Assembly (NCBI GenBank): GCA_003615045.1
Contig: ML014277.1
Coordinates: 1 to 40,574, forward strand
Origin: Caulochytrium protostelioides
Taxonomy: Eukaryota; Chytridiomycota; Caulochytriomycetes; Caulochytriales; Caulochytriaceae
Direction of reading: 5' to 3'
Length of the DNA: 40,574 bases
Shown here one piece after another: positions 16,971-26,498 of this stretch; the first letter of the stretch is position 1, and every line of letters starts with the position of its first letter. The position numbers and the translations under genes were made by a program. The notes beneath the pieces are model-generated. The model was not told where the DNA came from. It did not search any database and worked only from the letters and a program-made list of their open reading frames with translations.

Positions 16971-17562
16971 AAGATGGCGACCGACCGAACAGCGGCTCAA
17001 ACGGCGCGGCAGCATGCATCGACGAGCGCCACACGCCACGCGGCAAGGGTCCGTGGCCGCGGTCGATGCAAGGCCAGGCCATGGCGACCGCGAAGCCGGT
17101 CATGACGAGACCAAGCACGAGGAGGATGCGACGGCGCGCGCGGGTCAGCAGGACGTCGTGGACGGGATGGAACGCGTCGGGGGCGCCCGGGCGGTTCGGC
17201 GACCGCGCGCCGAGGAAAAAGGCGGTCAGCACGACGAGGGCGCGCGTCACGTGGGACGCGGCCCAGAGCCACGGCCCCCGCGGGTGCCGCTGGTCGGGGG
17301 CGGCCAGCGCCACGTGGGTCACGGCGCGCTGGCAAGCCTCGATGACGAGCACGACGTACAGCGCCGCCGTCAGGTGGGCGACCATACGCAGCACGCGATG
17401 GGTGGTGGCCGACAGAGGCAGCCCCGCTGTCGTATACCGGGCTGCCATCTCGGCCAGGTCCTCTGGCTGGGCCACGGCGTCACGGCAGGAAAAGCGGGCA
17501 CGATGCGCCGGATCGGCGACGCCCACGGCCTGCCCGTCGGCGCGATCGGCAGCAACGGTCGC

Positions 17563-17596
<34 letters not shown>

Positions 17597-17850
17597 GCCT
17601 CGGCAGCATCGGCATCCGCGTCGCTACCAACGACCGGCAAGCGCGCGTAGCCGCCATAGCGGCGGAACCGGCGCCGGAGATGGAGATAGTACCCGCTGGG
17701 CACGATCAGGGCGGCGACCGCGATCGCGAGCAGGACGCCGGCGGGGAAGGTGGCGTCCGCGGTGAGGCACGCCCCTTGCTCGAGCAGGGTCTGGCCCGGT
17801 GGGTGGGGATGCGGAGGGCCGCCATGATGGGGCTCACCACCGAGCGTCAT
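12313..17850 (-). CDS. Full-length ABCC-type (MRP/YCF1-like) ABC transporter
   Basis: ATP-driven exporter of conjugates or drugs, 1845 aa from the ATG at 17850. Layout is TMD0, TMD1, NBD1, TMD2, NBD2. NBD1 has Walker A GATGAGKSS (871-879), signature LSGGQKQ (961-967) and Walker B LLDDP, lacking the catalytic Glu as is typical of ABCC. NBD2 has Walker A GRTGAGKSS (1527-1535), signature LSAGQRQ (1718-1724) and ILDEAT with Glu. Between the NBD2 helical subdomain and the signature there is an extra ~95 residues (about 1608-1705), first Asp/Glu-rich then Arg-rich. A poly-Pro run from (GGC)n sits in a TMD0 loop. An in-frame ATG at 18018 would add 56 residues. I prefer 17850 because a short lumenal segment then the first helix and YYLHLRRRFRRYG match MRP1-type N-termini. 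It could be vacuolar or plasma-membrane. It shares a divergent promoter region with URA6. Confidence 0.92.
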
Positions 17851-18333
17851 CGTCACGAAGCACCACACGGGCAACAGACACACGGGAGCGATGGCGATGC
17901 CGATGGACGGGGGGTATGGTATCACGGAGGCCAGAAGTCGCCCGTGCTTCGAGAGGGGGCGATGCGAGACATGCTCGCGCGATGTTGATCGATGGATCGA
18001 GCCCCTATTATAGCTCATCCTGTTCCGAAACGGACAGAGACACCATCGATGGACGGGACCAGTATCCCCCTCCCTCGTGGTCCCGATCCGGTGCGCGTAT
18101 TCTTGACCACCTTTTTCGGGCGACGCGTCCTGGATGCCGGCGGTTCATGCCACGGCTTGACCGCTACCGGGGGCCTCGGGGGCCGCAACGCTCAGCCGCG
18201 CCGTTGCGGACGCCAGGCGACGCGACCCTCGCGGCGCCCGCATCCTCGCGCATCCTCGCGCGACACGCGCTCGCGGACTCGGCGGCGTCCCCATGGCTGC
18301 GCCACGCGGGTGGCGCAGCATCGGCGCTTCGAG

Positions 18334-18399
<66 letters not shown>
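18334..18399. repeat. (GGC)22 microsatellite
   Basis: Twenty-two uninterrupted GGC units in the divergent promoter region, the longest pure trinucleotide run I found in the window. Confidence 0.95.
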
Positions 18400-18695
18400 A
18401 GGTCCCACCGACGGGACGCGCTCGTGCCACCGCGCGCTCGTGCCGCTCCCGCCGCCGCATCGCGCCGCACGCCGCCGTCGCGGGGATCGCTCGCTCGCTT
18501 GCTCGCTTGTTCGCCGCCATATCGCCGACCCGTGCGCGCGGACCGACCCATGTCTTGGACGGTCCTCCCGGGAGACGCGCCGTGCGTGGCGGCCGTGCCC
18601 CGCGGAGGACGGCGGCGGCGGCGGCGGTCGCGGCGGACAGACGCAGCACGGCTCGCGCGTCTAGCTGGTGAGCGGTCGAGCGCGAACGCCGCTTC

Positions 18696-18765
18696 CTCGT
18701 CTCGTCGCGTCTCGTCTCGTCTCGTCGCGCCTCGTCTCGTCGCGTTGCGTCTCGTCTCGTTTCGG
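18696..18765. repeat. CTCGT/CGCGT pentanucleotide array
   Basis: About fourteen 5-bp units of CTCGT alternating with CGCGT, CGCGC and TTGCGT variants. It ends about 80 bp before the URA6 start and so is probably in its leader or core promoter. Confidence 0.85.
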
Positions 18766-18845
18766 TGCCTTGCCGCTCCTGATTCGCCCGGCGCTGCGGT
18801 GGTCTCTCTTTGCTCTCCTGCTGCTCCTTGGAGTCCCCACAAACG

Positions 18846-20274
18846 ATGTTGGCTGCTGCACTGCGCCGGCCGGCCCTGCGCCTGCCGGCCCGCCGCCACG
18901 CCGCCGCGTCGTCCGGCCACCGGCGCGCGTCCCACGCGGCGAGCCACGCGGGCAGCGCCCCGGGCGGCGCGCCGCCGCCGCCGCCACCGCCGCCGCCCGC
19001 GCCCAACGGCGGCGGCGGCCTGCTGTGGGCCGCCGCGGCGCTCGTGGGCCTCGGCGTCGCCGGCATGAAGCTGACGGCGTCGCAGACGACGCTGCCGCTC
19101 GAGCCGGCGATCCCCGAGCACCCCCTCGTGCAAGCGGCGCGCGACGCGGCGCGCGACGCGAAGGCCCAGGCGCAGCGCGCGCTCGAGGCGCGCCAGCGCC
19201 AGATCGCCGCCGCCGAGCAGGCCGCCGTGCAGAAGGCCCAGCAGGCCGCGGCGAAGACGCAGGCCGCCGTCGAGAAGGCCAAGCAGGCTGCCGGCCACGC
19301 CGGGACGGCGGCGTCGTCCGCCGCGGCGTCCGCCGCGGCCACCGTCGCGGCCGTCGTGCCCGACCGCGTCGCGAGCGCCGTGGCCTCGTCGCTGCCGTCG
19401 TCCGTCGCGCCTGCCGCGGCGCAGAAGTCGGACACGCAAGATCTATCGGACCGCTTCATTGTGTTTGTCCTCGGCGGCCCCGGTGCCGGTACGTATCCGC
19501 CACCGCTCGCACCCTGATGCTGCGTGATGAGAGGACTCCCTTTTTTGGCAATGATGGAAAGTCTCGCAGCCACCCAGCCAGAGAAAACTGTGACTCACCC
19601 GACATGGTTCATGCTTGCTTTTTTTTTGGTGACCGACCTCGGTGGCTCTCGAGTTAGGCAAGGGCACGCAGTGCGCCAACATCGTCCGTGACTACGGCTT
19701 TGTGCACCTGTCGGCCGGCGATCTGCTCCGTGCCGAGCAGAACCGCCCGGACTCGCAGTATGGCGAAATGATCAAGCACTACATCAAGGAAGGCCTGATC
19801 GTGCCGGTCGAGGTGACCTTCGCGCTGCTGCGTCGCGCCATCGCCGAGTCGCCCTCGCAGCGCTTCCTCATCGACGGCTTCCCGCGCAAGATGGACCAAG
19901 CTGAGAAGTTCGAGAAGGATCTCTGCGCGTCCCAGTTCACGCTGTACTACGAGTGCCCCGAGCAGGTCATGCTCGAGCGCCTGGTTCAGCGCGGCCAGAC
20001 GAGCGGCCGCGCCGACGACAACATCGAGTCGATCAAGAAGCGCTTCCGCACCTTCTCCGACACCAGCTACCCCGTGATCGAGCACTTCGCCAAACAGGGC
20101 AAGGTCCGCACGATCAGCTGCAACCAGTCGGTCGAGGAGGTCTACCAAGCCACGCGCCAGGTCTTTGACCAGGCGCTCGCCAAGAAGGCCCAGACCGCCG
20201 ACCGCAAGAAGATCGCCATCGCCGCCGCGACCGCCGCCTCGACCCCGGCGGACGCGCCGCTGCCCGCCGCGTAA
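18846..20274 (+). CDS. URA6: UMP/CMP kinase (uridylate kinase) with N-terminal membrane-anchor extension, one intron
   Basis: Phosphorylates UMP/CMP with ATP in pyrimidine synthesis. Two exons (18846-19488 and 19658-20274) give 419 aa. The 169-nt intron begins GTACGT and ends TTAG, and splicing restores the P-loop GGPGAGKGTQ (210-219) across the junction. Family marks are FVHLSAGDLLRAEQ, LIDGFPRKMDQA, CPEQVMLERL, RGQTSGRADDN and ESIKKRF, closest to yeast Ura6 rather than adenylate kinase. The unusual part is the first ~205 residues: an Arg/Ala-rich presequence (MLAAALRRPALRLPARR), a poly-Pro stretch, one hydrophobic helix at about 58-76 (LLWAAAALVGLGVAG) and an Ala/Lys/Gln-rich helical spacer. 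This looks like mitochondrial targeting plus a membrane anchor (inference). An in-frame ATG at 18810 exists; 18846 puts the presequence at the terminus and has A at -3. The stop is 76 bp from the stop of the convergent LRGUK-like gene. Confidence 0.92.
19489..19657 (+). other. URA6 intron
   Basis: 169-nt phase-1 intron, donor GTACGT and acceptor TTAG, clearly richer in A/T than its exons, with a T9 run 21-29 bases before the acceptor. It was placed because joining G to GC-AAG rebuilds the nucleotide-binding glycine loop. Confidence 0.92.
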
Positions 20275-20350
20275 GCCCTGCGGAGGCCATCACGTCAGAG
20301 AGAAAAAAAACATCGATACATACACACGCTATTTCACTTCAGACAATACG

Positions 20351-22822
20351 TCACATATCGTTCGAATACTCGCTGGCCATGTCGTCGTCGTCGTCGTCCA
20401 GCCCATCGTCGTTGTCGTCGTCATCGTCCTCGTCCTCGGCCTCGTCGAAGCCTTCCTGCGACGCGGAGGCGGTAGGGCCCACCGTGGCCGCGGGATCTCC
20501 ACGGGGACCCGCGGGTCCTTCGGCGGCGTTGGTCGCATCGCCGGCTGGGTTGGCTCCGCTGGGAGCCGACGCCGCGCCGTCCGCGGCCTCAGCGGCAGCG
20601 GTGCCCGCGGCTTCCTGCGCGGCGGCGGCAGCCGCGGCCTCGGCGACTTCCTCCTCGTCGGGCTCGTCGGGCAAGGGCTGGGCCATGCCGGGCGCCGGGG
20701 GCGCGAGCGCGGGCATCCGGGCCATGGCGAGGATCTGGCGGTAGACGGCGTCGAGGTGGTCGGCGTCGCCGAGGGCGGTGGCGGGCGGCTCGGGTCGGTC
20801 GGGCGCGGGCCCGCGCGAGGAGCGGTAGAGCTGGAGGACCTGAGGCTCGAAGACGCGCCAGTGCGGGTGCTTGTAGCCGCCCTTGGCGGGGTCGCCGTGC
20901 TCGGACTGCTGGATGGCGTTGATGCGGTGGATGGCAGCGAGGGTCTCGGCGGCGGCGGCCGGGTCCATGAGCAGGAGGGCGGTGCGACCCGAGAGCACGC
21001 AGTTGAGGACGAGGTCGCGGTTGATGCCGTACCAGTCGTCGCCAACCTGGCGGGCATGGAGGAACGCGCCGCCGTCGCGGAGCAGCGCGAACCGAGAGGC
21101 GTCGAGGAACTGGAAGGGGACGCCCGAGTGGTGCAGCAGCGTCGGGATCTCGTCCTCGTCGGGCGGCCGCGTGGTGCACGTGGATATCCTGATGAACATG
21201 CCCGGGTGCGCGCCCTGCAGCTGGCGGACGAGCTCGCGTTTGCGCATGCCCGGCGGGCCCGTGAGAATCACGGGGTTCTGGATAGGCTCGTGGGGCAGGA
21301 CCCAGAGCTGCGCGCGGAACACATTGAGCTGCAGCATGTACTGGATGCGGGCTTTGGCGCGGAGCACATGCACCGGCGGGTCGAATGTATTGCGTGCAGC
21401 GACTTTCTCGGTGACGCGCACCGCCAGCCCGTTGAGCACCTGCAGATGCGACATGTGGAAGAGGACCTGGAGGCGCTGCGTATGCGCGATGTCGATCGCC
21501 AGATGGACGAGCTGCTGCATCGGCTTGAGGGTCTCGAACGACGTGACCGGGTTCTTGGCGAGATCGAGCGTCATCAGATACGGCAGCGCCGCGGCGAGGC
21601 CGTCCGGCAGCGCGGAGATACGGTTGCGCGCGGCCCGTAGCTCCGACAGGTGACGGCAGCGCCGGATGGGCTCCAGCGACGTGATGGCGTTCTGGCTCAC
21701 GTCGAGCTGTCGCAGCGTCGCCGGAATGCCATCTAGCGAAGCGAGCCGGTTCTCGCGCAGGCTCAGCTCTTCCAGGTACAGCAGCTCGGCGACATCGTCG
21801 ATGCGCTCGATGTGGTTCTGGTCGAGGCAGAGGCGCTGGATGTGCTCGTGGATGGCCACGTGCTGCATGACGGCGATGCGGTTGCGGCTCAGGTCCATGT
21901 ACTGCAGATGGTACGGGGCCTGCTCGGGCGGGAACGACGGGACCGCGGTCAGGACATTGTTGCTCAGGTCGAGAAAGGTCAGGTACGGCAGGTCCACGAG
22001 AAAGGACGCGTCGCTGATCCCGCACCCGGGCAGCTCGAGCGTCTGGATGTAGCGGTAGTGCCCGAGCGAGGCCAGGCTCGGCACGATCTGCGGGCGGTTG
22101 GGCAGGCAGAAGCGCGTGTACACGAATCCCTGCGACTCGGGGCACGGGCACAGGTTGGACAGCGCGAGCTCGAGCACGTGCAGCGGCAGCGGCAGCCGGC
22201 GCTGCTGCCGCGCCAGGGCCGCCTCCTCGGCCAGAATCGACGCCCACGCTTGGTTGTCCCGCATCCGCTCGTCCTCCTGCTTCGCGCGCCGCCGCTCCTC
22301 CTGGACGGCGCGCCGCCGCTGCTCCGACGTCAGCGGCACGGCCTCGGGCCGTCGCATCGCCGATCCGGGCGCCGCGCCGTGGAGGACGCCGGCCGCCGAC
22401 GGCGCTCGCGCGGCGAGCGGGTCGCCGCCGGCGGCGTCATCGGGATCGGCCGCCATGCCGCCGCCGCCGCCGCCGCCGGGCATCGTCGGCGCGCTGTCGG
22501 CGACCAGCGAGGACCCCGGCGTGGCCGTCATCAGGCCGCCGGTCACGGAGTGCGGGTCATGGAGCGCGCCGGCGGTGCTGGCGCCCGCGCGGTTCAGATG
22601 GGTGCCGGAGGGCGCGGCGGCGGTGGCGGCCAGACCGGACGCCGCGACGCCCGGGAGGACGCTGGACGGCTGGCGGTCGACGCTCGTGGACCGGCCCGAG
22701 CGGACTTTGGGCGGGAGCGCGGGCAGCACGGTCTCGGGTCCGGGCGTGACGGCTTTGCCGCGCGAGGCCGGCGTCGAGGCCAGAGCGCCCGCGCCCGCAG
22801 CGGCGGCGGCGGTTTGCGCCAT
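20351..22822 (-). CDS. LRGUK: LRR plus guanylate-kinase-like protein (LRGUK-like)
   Basis: 823-aa protein. An N-terminal low-complexity region is followed by a basic helical segment (about 165-210), then SDS22-type leucine-rich repeats (about 258-440; YLTFLDLSNNVLTAVP, LQYMDLSRNRI, LRQLDVSQNAI) with an LRR cap. A guanylate-kinase-like domain begins near 515: VILTGPPGMRKRE (P-loop ~521-528), then STCTTRPPDEDE, then a DWYGINRD segment. The C-tail is Ala-rich, then strongly acidic (poly Asp/Glu). LRR plus GUK in this order is the LRGUK architecture, known in mammals for sperm-tail assembly and in flagellated eukaryotes generally, so a flagellar or basal-body role is likely here. The P-loop has Arg where guanylate kinases have the second Gly (G-x-G-K), suggesting weak or no catalysis. 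A start at 22822 gives no signal peptide. Confidence 0.88.
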   Translation of the reverse strand: MAQTAAAAAGAGALASTPASRGKAVTPGPETVLPALPPKVRSGRSTSVDRQPSSVLPGVAASGLAATAAAPSGTHLNRAGASTAGALHDPHSVTGGLMTATPGSSLVADSAPTMPGGGGGGGMAADPDDAAGGDPLAARAPSAAGVLHGAAPGSAMRRPEAVPLTSEQRRRAVQEERRRAKQEDERMRDNQAWASILAEEAALARQQRRLPLPLHVLELALSNLCPCPESQGFVYTRFCLPNRPQIVPSLASLGHYRYIQTLELPGCGISDASFLVDLPYLTFLDLSNNVLTAVPSFPPEQAPYHLQYMDLSRNRIAVMQHVAIHEHIQRLCLDQNHIERIDDVAELLYLEELSLRENRLASLDGIPATLRQLDVSQNAITSLEPIRRCRHLSELRAARNRISALPDGLAAALPYLMTLDLAKNPVTSFETLKPMQQLVHLAIDIAHTQRLQVLFHMSHLQVLNGLAVRVTEKVAARNTFDPPVHVLRAKARIQYMLQLNVFRAQLWVLPHEPIQNPVILTGPPGMRKRELVRQLQGAHPGMFIRISTCTTRPPDEDEIPTLLHHSGVPFQFLDASRFALLRDGGAFLHARQVGDDWYGINRDLVLNCVLSGRTALLLMDPAAAAETLAAIHRINAIQQSEHGDPAKGGYKHPHWRVFEPQVLQLYRSSRGPAPDRPEPPATALGDADHLDAVYRQILAMARMPALAPPAPGMAQPLPDEPDEEEVAEAAAAAAAQEAAGTAAAEAADGAASAPSGANPAGDATNAAEGPAGPRGDPAATVGPTASASQEGFDEAEDEDDDDDNDDGLDDDDDDMASEYSNDM

Positions 22823-23708
22823 GGAACGACGACGGCGACGGCGCGCGGCAGTCGAGGGGCACGCCGCGGGGTCGAGAACGCGGCGCGCCGCCGGCGCCGA
22901 TCGGAGCTGCGGGAGCGGCCGTCAACGGCGAGATCTCGTCCGCGGAACGGAAGCCGACGACGACGGGGGCGTCCAGGATCGCGCGAACAGCAAGACGCCG
23001 CGGATCGGCAGGCGCAGGGAGGAGAGGCCGTCGAGCCGTGGCCAGCGCACGCGCACGCGTCTGGGAGGGGCCGACACCCGCGTCGCGCTGCTGGACGCCA
23101 TGCCCGTGGCCGGCCCCCGTGGTCGCGGCGGCCGCCGTTCTCGGCGTTGCCTGCCGATAAAAGCATCGGAAGGCCACGGGCGTGCGCGCGCCTGGGTGGG
23201 TGGCGCCTGTGCACGAGCGAGCGCGTGGCCGTCGAAGCGACTCGATGCCGCCCTGCGGTCGGCGAGACGCTCGTGCATGGCGGAACGCATGGCGAGCGCT
23301 CCGATCTGTCGCCGCCGGCGGGGATCGCCCCCCCAAGCGGCGGGCGAGACGGCGTGAGGATCGGCGGGCAGGCAGGCGGGCGGCGGCGGTGGCGGGGGCT
23401 CGATGGGCCGCCGCCGCCGATGGCGCCGCCGCCGCCGCTCATGCCGCCGCCGCTCATGCCGCCGCCGCCGCTCATGCCGCCGCCAGCACCCACCGTCGCC
23501 GCTGGAACAGGCCAGAGAGGCCACGAGAGCCACGAGAGCCACGATACCGTCAGGATCACGCCCCTCCATGAACACAGGACCACAAGACCGCCACTCATTG
23601 GGGGTTGGATTCAAATACATGCGTATCCCGAGCCAGCTGCTCGCGCCACGTGCGAACAGCATACGGGTGAGGACCGAGTCGAGCCCCGCCAGGCAGCGGG
23701 TCGAGCCT
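22823..23708. other. Intergenic region upstream of the LRGUK-like gene
   Basis: 886 bp, no gene supported. It contains imperfect ATGCCGCCGCCGCTC repeats (about 23430-23487) and a 9-bp GCCACGAGA repeat (about 23519-23545), which create Gly/Met/Ser or Pro-rich open frames on both strands. It should hold the LRGUK-like promoter and the methyltransferase 3' end. Confidence 0.5.
23430..23487. repeat. GCCGCCGCCGCTCAT-type minisatellite
   Basis: Three to four imperfect units of CTCATG followed by three or four CCG triplets; unit length varies between 12 and 15 bp. Confidence 0.75.
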
Positions 23709-24338
23709 CTAGGCAATCCGCTCCGCCGTGTAGAGGTAGTACGTCCAGCCCTCGCCGAGCTCCGTGACCGTGACGGGCCCGAACCCGGGCGCTTCGCAGA
23801 ACCGGCGTCGGAAGTGGGGTTGCGCAAACGTGATGTGCACGAAGCGACCGCCGATCTTGAGCAGGTAGCGGATCTGCGCCATGTAGTCATACATGCGGTC
23901 GACCGTCGCCTGCGGCGGGTTCCACGGATCCTCCTTGGACGCCGCGGCGACCAGCGCGTCGATCGTGCCCTTGTCCAGCGCGACGTCGAACCGCTCCCGG
24001 TACGCGGCGTCGGCGGTGATGGCAAAGATGTCCTTCGTCTCCCACGTGAGCGCCGGCAGGTCCGAGTGGCGCGCCTGCATATCGCGGATCACCGAGTCGG
24101 CATAGTCGATGTTGTGGACGGCCGTGTACCCGGCGCGGGCGAGGTCCGCGGCCAGTGCGCTGTTCCCGCAGCCGAGGTTCAGCAGTCGCCGGTCCTTGCC
24201 GCCGATCGCGGCATCGAGCACGGCCTGGACGTCCGCATACGACTTGAACCAGTCGAAGGTCTGCCCCGACTCGTCCGCGTAGCGCTGCTCCCAGTATCCC
24301 TGGTCCGCATAGGCGGCGTTCGCCTCGGGCAGGACCAT
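23709..24338 (-). CDS. SAM-dependent lysine methyltransferase, EEF1AKMT4/METTL13-type
   Basis: 209-aa class I methyltransferase that probably methylates translation elongation factor eEF1A. It opens with GYWEQRY and FDWFKSYADV, as in this subfamily. Motif I is LLNLGCGNSALAADL (about 51-65). An acidic residue follows in NIDYADSVI, then WETKDIF, and FDVALDKGTIDAL carries the catalytic-loop pattern (D/E)KGT-x-DAL. Later come a DPWNPP segment and GGRFVHITFAQPHFRRRF, which parallels GGRF-x-x-x-x-x-xPHFR-x-R of EEF1AKMT4. Length matches single-domain members. The open frame continues upstream of 24338 but is low complexity; the chosen ATG directly precedes the first conserved block. The substrate is inferred from family, and related CSKMT/METTL enzymes act on other proteins. 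It shares a divergent promoter region with GPI11. Confidence 0.88.
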   Translation of the reverse strand: MVLPEANAAYADQGYWEQRYADESGQTFDWFKSYADVQAVLDAAIGGKDRRLLNLGCGNSALAADLARAGYTAVHNIDYADSVIRDMQARHSDLPALTWETKDIFAITADAAYRERFDVALDKGTIDALVAAASKEDPWNPPQATVDRMYDYMAQIRYLLKIGGRFVHITFAQPHFRRRFCEAPGFGPVTVTELGEGWTYYLYTAERIA

Positions 24339-25303
24339 AGCGCGTGGGAGGCGGGGGGCGGCGGCTCGGGCGACACGGGCGAAGAGGCAATTGGAGCGTC
24401 GGTAGGAACAACCAGGTATCGTCGGGAGGGACGACGGCAGCACGTCAAGCACGCGCTCGACCCGTCGCTGTCGCCCGACCATACGGGACCCGCAGGTATA
24501 CTCACAAGGCAGTCGGTTCGCCGGATCACGGATCAGCCGGCCGAGGCCGAGGCCGCGGGCGTCGCCAAAGGCATGACCACAAAGGCGCGGCCGCCTTCGC
24601 TGCGGCCAGCCAACTCCGACCCTTCCGACACTTAGCGCGCGGGGGGCGTCGCCGCCGCTCGTGGTCACTCGAGGTCCGTGGCGCCGCTGGTCGCCGCGAA
24701 CAGCGGCCCGCAATGGCGTCGGTCGGCCAAGCCGCCGTCGGCTACCCGCCGGCTTGGGTCATCGACGCATCGACGCATCGACGCATCGACGCCGCTGGCG
24801 ACTCCGCCGGCATGGAGCAGCGCGACGACGCTTCCCATCCTTCATGATGAGTCAGCCCATGCAGCGCAGCGACGCCCTCGAGTCCCCAGCGATGGGCATG
24901 ACGGGTCACACCCACCGTCGCACGCACACCGCCTCCTTGTGCCAGGGTTGTGCCAGGGTTCAAGCGCACGCCCAGGATGACAGCATGACGGATAACCGCG
25001 TCGCGACCGCGGAGGATCGGGGCTCTCACTCGGTGCTGACGACGATGGGGTCGGGTGGCAGAGTCAAGGACGGCGTCGCGCCACAACGGGATGGTCGCTC
25101 GTCCCCTCATTGCTCTCGATAAAGAGCGTCGTGGCCGTGATCGCGTTTGGCGCCGTTCGCCTTTCTGGATGGGACGGACCTGCCCTCGACCTCGTGACGG
25201 CCGATCCTCGCTACGCTCCTCGTGTTCCAGATCATCGCGACCCCCATCGCGTCTTGCCGTGACCGACCCTCCCAGCCATTGCGACACGGCATCGCGGTCC
25301 GCC
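24339..25303. promoter_or_regulatory. Divergent promoter region, methyltransferase and GPI11
   Basis: 965 bp between two divergent starts, no gene supported. A CGACGCAT tandem repeat lies at about 24760-24791 and a doubled TTGTGCCAGGG lies at about 24937-24960. Confidence 0.5.
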
Positions 25304-26362
25304 ATGACCGCTACTGCCGAGCTGAGGCGGCGCCATGTCGTCGCCGACCTCCACGAGGAGGCCCCGGTGTCCTTGAAGCCTGCGACGTCCCTGAACCCCG
25401 CCGCGCCCACGGTCGCGCCGCTCTCACCCGGCCAGCTCCTCAGCACGCTCGCCGTAGTCCTGCTCGACATCCTCGTGCCCCTCATCGCCCTCGGCGGCCC
25501 GTCGCGGCAGATCAGCTCGCTGTGGCACCCGGATCCGGCGCATGGCTTACCGGCCGACTGGCCCGACCCCGCCGCCGCGGCCGCCGCCGCCGCGACGGGC
25601 GAGACGGCCGCCACGAGTGCCGCCGTGCCGCCGGCCCAGATCGCGTACCTGACGCGCGCACTCGCGGCTGCCGCGCTCGTGCACTGCGCGTATGCGATCG
25701 CCGTGCGGCCGCTCATTGTCATCGGCGCCTCCCTGCCGCCCGCCTGCTTGCCCGCGGCATCGCTGCGGGTGGCGACGGCCGCCCCGCCGCGGCGCGTCGG
25801 CCTCGCCGTGCGCATCGCGGACGCGGCCGCCAGCACGGTCGTCGGCGCCGCCGTGTGGTGGACGGCGTTCGTCCTGCTCGGCGCGCCGGTCCGGCGCCTC
25901 GCGACGCCCGTGGCCGCCGTCTTCCTCGCCGCGGGGCCCTACGCGCAGGCAGGCTACGGGCTCGGCGCGCCCGGCTGGTCCGGGCGCCACGATGCGGGGA
26001 CGGCGTGGCGCGGCTGGACGCGGCTGTGGGGCCTGGAGCCGGCCGCCGGATCGCTCGCGCTGGCGGCGCCGTCGCCGTCGCCGTCGTCTTCGACATCGTC
26101 GTCGCCCTGCGTGCCGTGGTCGCGGGCCGACCCGCTCGGGGTATGGACGGCGTGGTCGTTCTGGGCGACGATGGCGGGCGGCTGGGCTGGCGCGCTCGCG
26201 CTGCCGCTCGACTGGCAGCGTCCGTGGCAGATCTGGCCCGTCTCCATCGTGCTCGGCGCCGTCGCGGTGCAGGCCCTGGCGGGCGTCATGTTTGCCGGCG
26301 CCGTGGCCGTGCGGACCTGGCGCGGCCGCTGCCCGTCGTGTCCCCCATCACGACCAGCATGA
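25304..26362 (+). CDS. GPI11: GPI biosynthesis protein PIG-F/GPI11
   Basis: 352-aa multi-pass ER membrane protein. PIG-F/GPI11 is the shared partner of the GPI ethanolamine-phosphate transferases (PIG-O/GPI13 and PIG-G/GPI7). The diagnostic C-terminal block is GGWAGALALPLDWQRPWQIWP (about residues 290-311; GAW-x-GA-x-xxPLDWDRPWQ-x-WP in relatives), followed by a last helix. Upstream helices lie around LLSTLAVVLLDILVPLIAL, YLTRALAAAALVHCAYAIAV and TVVGAAVWWTAFVLLGAP. It is longer than yeast Gpi11 because of Ala-rich and Ser-rich loops. The ATG at 25304 is the last one before the conserved region; the frame extends upstream only as basic low complexity. The 3' end lies 136 bp from that of the convergent lectin gene, with an ATTAAAAAAAATAG stretch at about 26405 as a likely poly(A) region. 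Confidence 0.85.
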   Translation: MTATAELRRRHVVADLHEEAPVSLKPATSLNPAAPTVAPLSPGQLLSTLAVVLLDILVPLIALGGPSRQISSLWHPDPAHGLPADWPDPAAAAAAAATGETAATSAAVPPAQIAYLTRALAAAALVHCAYAIAVRPLIVIGASLPPACLPAASLRVATAAPPRRVGLAVRIADAAASTVVGAAVWWTAFVLLGAPVRRLATPVAAVFLAAGPYAQAGYGLGAPGWSGRHDAGTAWRGWTRLWGLEPAAGSLALAAPSPSPSSSTSSSPCVPWSRADPLGVWTAWSFWATMAGGWAGALALPLDWQRPWQIWPVSIVLGAVAVQALAGVMFAGAVAVRTWRGRCPSCPPSRPA

Positions 26363-26498
26363 CACGCTGGACGACGACGGGTCGGTCGATGCCATGATCA
26401 TGGTATTAAAAAAAATAGCTGATACACACAAGATCCATGGATCATGGACGAGCAGAGCCCCCACGAAACAGGCAAGCGCATGCGCATGCGCTGCCCGT

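Larger units (their letters stand above)
17851..18845. promoter_or_regulatory. Divergent promoter region, ABCC transporter and URA6
   Basis: About 1 kb between two divergent starts. It contains (GGC)22 at 18334-18399 and a CTCGT/CGCGT pentamer array at 18696-18765, about 80 bp before the URA6 start. The part next to the transporter (17851-18018) may instead be coding if the upstream ATG is used. No other gene supported. Confidence 0.5.

Noticed and set aside
19642-20274. A separate adenylate kinase gene starting at 19642
   Set aside because: That frame begins in the intron and lacks half of the P-loop; splicing to 19488 restores it, and the family marks are those of UMP/CMP kinase.
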